Positions 35,600 to 42,911 of a DNA stretch of 64,000 nucleotides are shown piece after piece. The notes beneath the pieces were generated by a model. That model had not been told where the DNA came from. It ran no database searches and saw only the letters and a list, made by a program, of their open reading frames with translations. The DNA is taken from NCBI RefSeq assembly GCF_947504135.1, contig NZ_CANNGG010000002.1, forward strand, positions 372,001-436,000, written 5' to 3'. A program made the translations under genes and the position numbers. The stretch's first letter is position 1. Every line of letters starts with the position of its first letter. This DNA comes from an uncultured Tenacibaculum sp. Lineage in GTDB: Bacteria; Bacteroidota; Bacteroidia; Flavobacteriales; Flavobacteriaceae.

Positions 35600-36126
35600 T
35601 ATTTAAGCATAAGTCTTAATTCGTTAATACAATTTCGGCTTCTAGTTTTTACAGTACCAAGAGGCATTTTTAAACTTTCAGAAACTTCCTTTTGTGTAAA
35701 GCCTTTAAAATAAAGAAGCTCTATTACCTTAATACAAGTGTCTTTTAATTTGTTTACAAAGTTTTTAATACCAATTGCATCTGTTTTAGAGTCCAAGCTA
35801 TCGTGATTCTCTAATATATCTACGAAAAATTCGGCATCAAGGTTTTTCGAACTGTTCTTAAAGTTTTTAGATCTTGTTTTATCAATAGCTGCATTTCGAG
35901 CAATATTGATAATCCAAGTAAAAAAACGTCCTTTTTTTTCAGAATAAGTGTTTGCGTTATTCCAAGCTTTTATAAAAACATCTTGTGTTATTTCTTCAGC
36001 TATTGTTTGATCTCTAACAATATTGAAAACTACACCAGTAACGCTTTGTTTATACATTTCGTAGAGGCTTTCAAAAGCTTTTACATCTTTGTTTTTAAAA
36101 TTTTTAACGAGGGATTCTACTTGCAT
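35599..36126 (-). CDS. ECF RNA polymerase sigma factor
   Basis: 175-residue extracytoplasmic-function sigma-70. Region 2 (FESLYEMYKQSVTGVVFNIVRDQTIAEEITQDVFIKAW) and region 2.4 (GRFFTWIINIARNAAIDKTRSK) bind the -10; region 4 (CIKVIELLYFKGFTQKEVSESLKMPLGTVKTRSRNCINELR) binds the -35. Coupled to the downstream RskA-like anti-sigma. It faces the DUF4331 operon whose promoter has ECF-type boxes; I infer that operon and the FAS1 gene at 6.5 kb are targets. Its own upstream DNA shows no clear match to that promoter. Confidence 0.94.
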   Translation of the reverse strand: MQVESLVKNFKNKDVKAFESLYEMYKQSVTGVVFNIVRDQTIAEEITQDVFIKAWNNANTYSEKKGRFFTWIINIARNAAIDKTRSKNFKNSSKNLDAEFFVDILENHDSLDSKTDAIGIKNFVNKLKDTCIKVIELLYFKGFTQKEVSESLKMPLGTVKTRSRNCINELRLMLK

Positions 36127-36160
36127 ATAGTTAATTGATTGGAGTACAAAATACTAAAAA

Positions 36161-36397
36161 TCATTTAGACTTTTGATTGATAGCACATAAACGTATGATT
36201 TTATTAATTCGTTTTGTTCTTGTAACTTCTCTTTTAGCTTTATGTATCCAGTATAAGTAGTTCTTATGGTAAGACGGAGTAAAGTTTTGATAGTTGTTAA
36301 AAGTAGTTGAATTTTTTTAAAATTCAATTTGTAAGTCTAATAATCATTTTCGCCATTTAGTGTCTGTTTTAAAATAAAGAAGAGGTTTGTTATTCAT
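36161..36397 (-). pseudogene. Remnant of a YdeI/OmpD-associated family gene
   Basis: Only the two ends of a roughly 190-residue gene survive. From the ATG at 36397 the frame reads NNKPLLYFKTDTKWRK and then hits TGA at 36344-36346 where relatives have Trp. After a deletion of about 110 codons and a change of frame, the C-terminus is recognisable: FTPSYHKNYLYWIHKAKREVTRTKRINKIIRLC. The family (DUF1905/YdeI) is of uncertain role. This explains the 349-base interval between the sigma factor gene and htpG. Confidence 0.78.
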
Positions 36398-36414
36398 GTT
36401 TCCAATTTACAAAA

Positions 36415-36452
36415 CAAAAAAGAGAATGAAGTTGTGTTCATTCTCTTTTTTT
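36415..36452 (-). terminator. Intrinsic terminator after htpG
   Basis: AAAAAGAGAATGAA / TTCATTCTCTTTTT stem just past the htpG stop on the minus strand. Confidence 0.85.
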
Positions 36453-36475
36453 GATGCTAATAGCTTGTTTTGTTA

Positions 36476-38365
36476 TTATTTTATTAACTCGTAGCTACGT
36501 TTGATAAAGTTGGTTAACTCTTCACCATGTAATAGGTTTTGAGATAATTTAGCTAAATCAAATGCTTGTGTAACTAATTGTTTTTGCTTGTCTTCATCAG
36601 CATTTAATATTTCCGATACTAATTCGTGATTCGTATTTACTACTAAGTTATACATTTCTGGCATGTTACCCATTCCCATCATTCCACCTCCACCAGTAGC
36701 ACTCATTTCTTTCATACGACGCATGAATTCTGGTACTGTAATTATGAAAGGAGAAGCACTAGAATCCATAGCTTCTAATTGTACTGTATAACTTGTGTTA
36801 TTCACAGCTCCTTCAATAACAGGTTTTAATTTCTCTTTTTCTTCGTCAGAAAGTTTAGAAATTACTGTATCGTCTTTTTTAATTAAGTTGTCAATATGGT
36901 CAGCATCTACACGTTTGAATTGTACTTTAGCATCGCCAGACTCCATTTCTAATTTTTGCATTAAATGCGAAACGATAGGAGAGTCTAACAACAATACTTC
37001 ATAGCCTTTGGCTTTTGCATCTTCAATATAACTGTGTTGCGCATCTTTATTGGCGGCATATAAAACGATGTGATTTCCATCTTTATCAGTTTGAGCATCT
37101 TTAGTTTTTTCAACTAACTCATCAAACGTAAAGAATTTATCATCAACAGTAGGGTATAAGGCAAACTTCTTTGCTTTGCTAAAGAATTTCTCTTCCGATA
37201 ACATTCCGTACTCAATAATAACCTTGATGTCGTTCCATTTTTGTTCGAAATCTTCACGGTTATTTTTGAATAAAGATGAAAGTTTATCTGCTACTTTTTT
37301 AGTGATGTATCCAGAAATCTTTTTAACAGCTCCGTCTGCTTGTAAATAAGAACGAGAAACGTTTAATGGAATGTCTGGAGAATCAATTACTCCTTTTAAC
37401 ATTTGTAAGAAATCAGGAACAATTCCTTCTACATTATCCGTTACAAATACTTGGTTTTGGTACAATTGGATTTTATCCTTTTGCATATCCAAGTTCTGTG
37501 TTAACTTAGGGAAGTATAAAATTCCGGTTAAGTTAAATGGATAGTCTACATTTAAGTGAATATGGAATAAAGACTCCTCAAATTGCATTGGATACAACTC
37601 ACGGTAGAAGTTTTTATAATCTTCATCTTCTAAATCTGCTGGTTTTTTTGTCCAAGCAGGATCTGTGTTGTTGATAATGTTATCAACAGTTATTGTTTCT
37701 GGTTTTGCATCTTCAGCAGCACCTTCTGGTAAAGGTAAAGTTTCCTCTTTAGTTCCAAACTTAATTGGGACTTGGTTAAAACGGTTGTATTTAGTTAACA
37801 ATCCGCTGATTTTACCTTCTTCTAAAAATTCAGTTGAATCTTCAGCAATATGTAATACGATTTCTGTACCTCTGTCAGCTTTGTCGTGTTCTACTAAAGT
37901 ATATTCAGGAGAACCATCACATGTCCAGTGAGCAGCAGGCTCGTCTTTGAACGATTTGGTGAAAATTTCTACTTTATCAGCCACCATAAAAGCTGAATAG
38001 AAACCTAATCCGAAGTGGCCAATAACACCTGTTTCGTTTTTGTCGTCTTTGTATTTTTCTAAGAACTCTTCAGCTCCAGAAAAAGCAATTTGGTTGATGT
38101 ATTTTTCAACCTCTTCCATGGTCATACCAAGACCTTGGTCTTTAATAGTTAAGGTTTTTGCATCTTTATCAATGCTTATTTCAATTTTAGCGTCGCCTAA
38201 TTCTGTTTTAGCTTCACCAATTGAGATAAGGTGTTTTAATTTAGTAGTAGCGTCAGTTCCGTTAGAAATTAACTCACGTAAAAAGATTTCGTGGTCAGAA
38301 TACAAGAATTTTTTAATCAGTGGAAATATATTTTCAACCGATACATTAATGTTTCCTTTACTCAT
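36476..38365 (-). CDS. htpG: Chaperone HtpG (Hsp90)
   Basis: ATP-dependent Hsp90 chaperone. 629 residues. N-terminal ATP site: ELISNGTDATTKLKHL (Bergerat Asn, with Asp where most family members have Ala-Ser-Asp), DQGLGMTMEEVEKYINQIA and GHFGLGFYSAFMVAD. The middle domain with VSRSYLQAD and the C-terminal dimerisation domain (ending YELIK) are complete. Typical length, intact, followed by a terminator. Confidence 0.97.
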   Translation of the reverse strand: MSKGNINVSVENIFPLIKKFLYSDHEIFLRELISNGTDATTKLKHLISIGEAKTELGDAKIEISIDKDAKTLTIKDQGLGMTMEEVEKYINQIAFSGAEEFLEKYKDDKNETGVIGHFGLGFYSAFMVADKVEIFTKSFKDEPAAHWTCDGSPEYTLVEHDKADRGTEIVLHIAEDSTEFLEEGKISGLLTKYNRFNQVPIKFGTKEETLPLPEGAAEDAKPETITVDNIINNTDPAWTKKPADLEDEDYKNFYRELYPMQFEESLFHIHLNVDYPFNLTGILYFPKLTQNLDMQKDKIQLYQNQVFVTDNVEGIVPDFLQMLKGVIDSPDIPLNVSRSYLQADGAVKKISGYITKKVADKLSSLFKNNREDFEQKWNDIKVIIEYGMLSEEKFFSKAKKFALYPTVDDKFFTFDELVEKTKDAQTDKDGNHIVLYAANKDAQHSYIEDAKAKGYEVLLLDSPIVSHLMQKLEMESGDAKVQFKRVDADHIDNLIKKDDTVISKLSDEEKEKLKPVIEGAVNNTSYTVQLEAMDSSASPFIITVPEFMRRMKEMSATGGGGMMGMGNMPEMYNLVVNTNHELVSEILNADEDKQKQLVTQAFDLAKLSQNLLHGEELTNFIKRSYELIK

Positions 38366-38431
38366 AAGTATATATTTTGTTTGATATTATTTTCTGTGGA
38401 TTGAATAGACAAAAAAAATACCAATTAAAAA

Positions 38432-38851
38432 TTAGTGACAAGATGACAGATATACTTCGTTTATATAGAAATTTATTTCCTGTTGCTGTTCTCTAATTTT
38501 TTCTACCAAAGTAAATTGATTAATAGCTCTATCTAAATTATGTTCAGAATGTTTAGTTTTATAATAAACATCATTATTTAGGTAATCAGTTAAAAATTCT
38601 TCTGGAGTATTGGTTACTTCTTGACAAATAAACGCTACCTTAATTTTGTTTTGAAGTTTAGGTAAGTACAAGGCTTTTATGGTCGCTAAAAAATCTTGTC
38701 GAACCACAAAAACCATTTTTTTAAAACCGTGTTTAATAGCATCATAAATAGAAAAATCGATAATCGCTTCGTTTTCATTACTAGTAGCGTCCAATTGCTT
38801 TAATCCGCCATATCGAGTTCCTATACCAGCAGCAAGAACAACTAAAGTCAT
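38432..38851 (-). pseudogene. Truncated sugar-phosphate nucleotidyltransferase
   Basis: 139 residues. The first 85 match the N-terminus of Bacteroidota nucleotidyltransferases (TLVVLAAGIGTRYGGLKQLD, then IDFSIYDAIKHGFKKMVFVVR and QEVTNTPEEF). Relatives continue for another 200 residues through an INADDFYGKEAF active-site region that is missing here; the last 50 residues do not match the family. I read it as a gene that lost its 3' two-thirds, not as a functional short enzyme. The nucleotide-binding loop remains, but the acceptor site is gone. Confidence 0.65.
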
Positions 38852-38921
38852 AATATTTATTTAAAAAGCCCAATATAATTTAATATGATTGATTATTTTG
38901 GTCGACATTAAATTTTATTTC

Positions 38922-40724
38922 ATGAATCTAACTACGATTGACTATACTTTTATCTTTATTTTTTTCAGTATCACATTAGGAATAGGAATTTGGGTTTCGA
39001 AAAAATCAAAACAAAGTGCTTCTGAGTATTTTTTATCGGGTAGAAATATGCCTTGGTGGTTATTGGGAGTTTCAATGGTAGCTACAACTTTTTCGACTGA
39101 TACTCCTAATTTAGTAACCGATATTGTTAGAACCAATGGTGTTTCTGGAAACTGGGTTTGGTGGGCTTTCTTGCTAACAGGAATGTTAACGGTTTTTATT
39201 TATGCGAAATTATGGAGAAAGAGCCAGTCAACAACAGATTTAGAGTTTTATGAGCTTAGATATGGAGGAAAACCAGCTAAGTTTTTAAGAGGGTTTCGGT
39301 CACTATACCTTGGAATATTTTTTAATGTTTTAGCAATGGCTGGTGTAACTTTAGCTGCTATAAAAATAGGGGAGGTAATGTTAGGTTTAACTCCAATTCA
39401 AACAATAGGAATTGCTTCGGTAGTTACGGTTATTTTTAGTGCTATTGGTGGATTCAAAGGGGTGGTGTACACCGATTTTTTATTGTTTTTTGTTGCGATG
39501 ATTGGTGCTGTTGGAGCTGCTGTGGTTGCTGTAAACCATCCTGAAGTAGATGGTCTAGAGAATTTGTTAACACATCCTAATGTAGTAGATAAGTTATCAA
39601 TTTTACCAGATTTTAACAATAAGGAACTACTTATATCAATTTTTATTATTCCGTTAGCAGTGCAGTGGTGGAGCGCATGGTATCCTGGAGCAGAACCTGG
39701 AGGTGGAGGGTATATAGCCCAAAGAATGCTGGCTTCTAAAGACGAAAACCATGCTATTGGAGCAACTTTTTTCTTTAACATTTTACATTATGCTTTACGT
39801 CCATGGCCGTGGATTATTGTTGCATTGGCTTCATTGGTGGTATTTCCTGATTTAGCGAGTATAAAAGAAGCTTTTCCGAATGTGTCAGATGACAAATTAG
39901 GGCATGATTTAGCATATCCAGCTATGTTAACGTTTTTACCTAGCGGATTAGCAGGTATTGTACTTACATCGTTAGTAGCAGCATACATGAGTACAATTTC
40001 TACCCATTTAAATTGGGGAGCTTCTTATATAGTAAATGATTTTTACAAGCAAAATATAAATCCAAATGCTAATGAAAAAACATTGGTAAATGTTGGGAAA
40101 TTAGCAACAGTAGTTTTAATGATTTTTAGTGCAATATTAGCTTTATTATTTACCAATGCGTTAGAGATCTTTAAATTTATATTAATGTTTGGTGCAGGTA
40201 CTGGACTTATATTTTTATTGCGTTGGTTTTGGTGGCGTATCAATGCGTGGAGTGAGATTTCGGCAATGATAGCATCAGGAATTTTTTCTTTAATCTTTTA
40301 TTTTAATTCAGAATATTTATTTGGAAAAGAAGGAGTGTTTGAAAGTTATTGGCAATTTCCGTTAGTGGTGTTGTGTACCACAATTGTTTGGGTGTTGGTA
40401 ACAATATTAACGAAGCCAGAAGATGATGAAGTACTGATTAGCTTTTATAAAAAGATTCAACCTAAAAAAGCAGGATGGAAGTATGTTTTAGATAAAGCAA
40501 AGGAGCATAATATTTCGTTGGAGGAAAAGGAAGAAACAGTGAATTTAGGAAATGGATTATTAGCGTCCTTTACTGGTTGTATTTTAGTTTTTAGTAGTTT
40601 GTTTGCTACAGGAAATTGGATTTACGGAAATTATACAATTGCTATGGTGTTAACAGGAATTGCATTCGTAACAGTATATATTCTACTGGGGTTGTGGAAG
40701 AGGATTAAAGTGAATTTTCTATAA
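38922..40724 (+). CDS. Sodium:solute symporter (SSS family)
   Basis: Na+-coupled transporter, probably for a sugar or sugar derivative by family resemblance. 600 residues from the ATG at 38922 (MNLTTIDYTFIF); a longer TTG-initiated version would add 11 residues that break the N-terminal helix pattern. About 14 helices; the SSS core shows SGRNMPWWLLGVSMVATTFSTDTP, AIGGFKGVVYTDFL and AYMSTISTHLNWGASYIVND. It lies between two decayed carbohydrate-related genes and may be the survivor of a sugar-uptake locus. Confidence 0.88.
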   Translation: MNLTTIDYTFIFIFFSITLGIGIWVSKKSKQSASEYFLSGRNMPWWLLGVSMVATTFSTDTPNLVTDIVRTNGVSGNWVWWAFLLTGMLTVFIYAKLWRKSQSTTDLEFYELRYGGKPAKFLRGFRSLYLGIFFNVLAMAGVTLAAIKIGEVMLGLTPIQTIGIASVVTVIFSAIGGFKGVVYTDFLLFFVAMIGAVGAAVVAVNHPEVDGLENLLTHPNVVDKLSILPDFNNKELLISIFIIPLAVQWWSAWYPGAEPGGGGYIAQRMLASKDENHAIGATFFFNILHYALRPWPWIIVALASLVVFPDLASIKEAFPNVSDDKLGHDLAYPAMLTFLPSGLAGIVLTSLVAAYMSTISTHLNWGASYIVNDFYKQNINPNANEKTLVNVGKLATVVLMIFSAILALLFTNALEIFKFILMFGAGTGLIFLLRWFWWRINAWSEISAMIASGIFSLIFYFNSEYLFGKEGVFESYWQFPLVVLCTTIVWVLVTILTKPEDDEVLISFYKKIQPKKAGWKYVLDKAKEHNISLEEKEETVNLGNGLLASFTGCILVFSSLFATGNWIYGNYTIAMVLTGIAFVTVYILLGLWKRIKVNFL

Positions 40725-40743
40725 AACAGATAAAAATAAATAC

Positions 40744-40780
40744 TAAAAAAACACTAACTCGTTACAAGTTAGTGTTTTTT
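40744..40780. terminator. Bidirectional terminator after symporter gene
   Basis: AAAAAACACTAACT / AGTTAGTGTTTTTT stem. Confidence 0.85.
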
Positions 40781-40789
40781 GATTATAGA

Positions 40790-41713
40790 TTAAATATCTC
40801 TTAACATTTCTGATTTGTTTTTGTTTTTCCATGTTCCGGCTGTAAAATCTGGAACTTTAACTGAGCTACTATTTTGGGCTACAGATAATTCTGAAAGAGG
40901 CGCAATAGTACTCCATAAAACGCTATCATATACATTAATATCTAATGGTAAACCTTCATTTAAACACCTAATTAAACGGTAAATCATTACAAAATCCATC
41001 CCTCCGTGTCCCACAGAGTTGTCTGAAATTTGTGTTTTTAGTTTGTCCCAAAGCGGAAGGTTGTATTTTTCTCTGTATTCTTTGTATTCTTCTGGTTTTA
41101 ACCATTCGTGTCCCCACCAAGCTAATTCTTCATCATTATTATAGCAACAATTTTCTAGCATTATACAATGCTTTTGTGTGCGTTCTGCTGTTTCTATTAA
41201 TTTCCAACAATCTTCTAGCGTATAAGCTACAGGAACCTCGCAGGCTACATGCTTGCCTTGTTCCATTCCATATAAAGCAATTGGCGTATGCTATTCTCAA
41301 GGAGTAGCAATTATTAATAAATCTATATCATCACGTTCAACAACTTTTTTCCACTCTTCAGGATTGCCTTAGTATGCTTTGGCAGTCCTACCGTGTATTT
41401 TTTGTAAATGTTCATTTAGTTTATCTATTTTTTATTTACGTAAATCAGAAACAGCTACAATTTCAACGTTATCATTTTTTACCAACCAATCAAACATTTG
41501 TACTAACACTTGTCCACGGTTTCCACAGCCAATAATTCCAACATTGACTTTGTCTATTTTTGAGCTGTTAAGGCAAAAGCAGTTCCTTTTGAAGTTTTAT
41601 TCAATAAAGAAATGGTTTTGTCACTAGCTTCTTCTTTACAAGAAAAGGCAGTAGACAAACCAAAAAAACATAGCGGCTTTGGTTGATAATGAGAGGAAAT
41701 CTTTTCTGTTCAT
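40790..41713 (-). pseudogene. Gfo/Idh/MocA (GH109-like) lipoprotein, heavily decayed
   Basis: The start (MNRKDFLSLSTKAAMFF, ATG at 41713) and a lipobox-like STAFSC are recognisable across a T-run shift (A7 at 41662-41668 in plus sense). The NAD-binding part VNVGIIGCGNRGQVLVQMFDWL follows. Later in-frame stops are TAA at 41432-41434 and 41369-41371, TGA at 41297-41299 and TAG at 41291-41293; the last two replace the two Trp of the family motif PWEWH. After MEQGKHVACEVPVAYTLEDCWKL the frame is open, but about 190 codons are deleted between LENCCYNN and the C-terminal HEWLKPEEYKEYREKYNLPLW. NAD-dependent glycosidase (alpha-N-acetylgalactosaminidase type) by family. Certainly non-functional. Confidence 0.9.
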
Positions 41714-41748
41714 AAATAATTAGTTAATATTTGTACTTTTATGTCTTT

Positions 41749-41779
41749 TTGTAAAGGTATTAATTAATTACTATTTTTG
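41749..41779 (+). promoter_or_regulatory. Promoter of the fabH gene
   Basis: TTG at 41749-41751 (-33), a 20-nt spacer, and TATTTTTG at 41772-41779 (-7): a full Bacteroidota housekeeping promoter. Confidence 0.65.
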
Positions 41780-41822
41780 CAGGCTGCAATTGACAACAAC
41801 AAAATAATCAACATAAAAAAAT

Positions 41823-42833
41823 ATGTATAGTTCAAAAATTACAGGATTAGGTTATTATGTTCCTGAGAACGTAGTGACTAACGATGACTTGACTCAGTTC
41901 ATGGAGACGAGTGATGAATGGATTCAGGAAAGAACTGGTATCAAAGAGCGTCGTTGGATTGACCCAAAAACTTCTGATGACTCTACATCAGTAATGGGAG
42001 CTAAAGCCGCTAAAATAGCCATAGAGCGTGCTGGATTGACTAAAGATGATATTGATTTTATCATTTTTGCTACGTTGAGTCCTGAATTATATTTTCCAGG
42101 AGGTGGAGTACAAATTCAAGATTTATTAGATATGCCTACTATTGGAGCATTAGATGTACGTAATCAATGTTCTGGATTTATTTATTCACTTTCTGTAGCC
42201 GATCAGTTTATTAAAACAGGAATGTATAAAAATGTTTTAGTAATTGGTTCTGAAAATCACTCAGGTGGTTTAGAACGTTCTACACGTGGTCGTGGAGTTA
42301 CTGTAATTTTTGGGGATGGAGCAGGAGCAGCTGTTTTATCTCGTTCAGAAGAGGAAGGAAAAGGGATTTTATCTTCTCACTTACATTCTGAAGGAAAGTT
42401 TGCGAAAGAATTAATGCTAGAAGGGCCTTCAACAGGACGTTGGGTTCCTGAAATCATAGAGGCCAATGACCCAGATGATACTTCGTATTATCCATATATG
42501 AACGGTCAATTTGTATTTAAACATGCGGTTGTTCGTTTTTCAGAAGCAATCGTTGAAGGTTTACAAGCAAACGGATTGCAAAAAGAGGATATTGATATGT
42601 TAATTCCTCATCAAGCGAACTTACGTATTGCGCAGTTTATTCAAAAGAAGTTCCAGTTGTCTGACGACAAGGTGTATAACAATATTATGAAGTATGGTAA
42701 TACGACTGCTGCGTCAGTTATTATTGCATTGACAGAAGCTTGGGAAGAAGGAAAAATCAACGATGGTGATTTAGTAGTATTAGCGGCTTTTGGTAGCGGA
42801 TTTACTTGGGGATCGGTAGTGATTCGCTGGTAA
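41823..42833 (+). CDS. fabH: 3-oxoacyl-ACP synthase III (FabH-like)
   Basis: Condenses an acyl-CoA starter with malonyl-ACP to begin fatty-acid synthesis. 336 residues with the catalytic triad visible: C116 in RNQCSGF, H263 in PHQANLR, N293 in GNTTAAS. The thiolase-fold glycine-rich loop GDGAGAAVL is at about 164-172. Flavobacteria carry several FabH paralogues and this one may prefer branched starters, or serve a specialised lipid (a starter-specific relative cannot be excluded). Single gene between two terminators/promoters. Confidence 0.9.
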   Translation: MYSSKITGLGYYVPENVVTNDDLTQFMETSDEWIQERTGIKERRWIDPKTSDDSTSVMGAKAAKIAIERAGLTKDDIDFIIFATLSPELYFPGGGVQIQDLLDMPTIGALDVRNQCSGFIYSLSVADQFIKTGMYKNVLVIGSENHSGGLERSTRGRGVTVIFGDGAGAAVLSRSEEEGKGILSSHLHSEGKFAKELMLEGPSTGRWVPEIIEANDPDDTSYYPYMNGQFVFKHAVVRFSEAIVEGLQANGLQKEDIDMLIPHQANLRIAQFIQKKFQLSDDKVYNNIMKYGNTTAASVIIALTEAWEEGKINDGDLVVLAAFGSGFTWGSVVIRW

Positions 42834-42853
42834 TTTTAGTCTAGATATAAAAT

Positions 42854-42888
42854 AGAAAAACCGAAGTATTAACTTCGGTTTTTCTTTT
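42854..42888. terminator. Bidirectional terminator
   Basis: AAAAACCGAAGT / ACTTCGGTTTTT stem between converging genes. Confidence 0.85.
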
Positions 42889-42911
42889 CAAATAATTCTA
42901 CAATTGTAGGT

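Noticed and set aside
36185..36220. An AAAACG-N16-CGTT arrangement upstream of the ECF sigma gene that looks like the shared ECF promoter
   Set aside because: It lies inside the readable YdeI coding remnant, the -35 base differs, and the downstream pattern is not shared. Chance is the simpler explanation.
38922..40724. Longer TTG start at 38889 for the symporter
   Set aside because: The ATG at 38922 gives the standard N-terminus. The extra residues have no family match.
41267..41713. Small plus-strand frames across the GH109 remnant
   Set aside because: They are shadows of the decayed minus-strand gene, which shows family motifs throughout.
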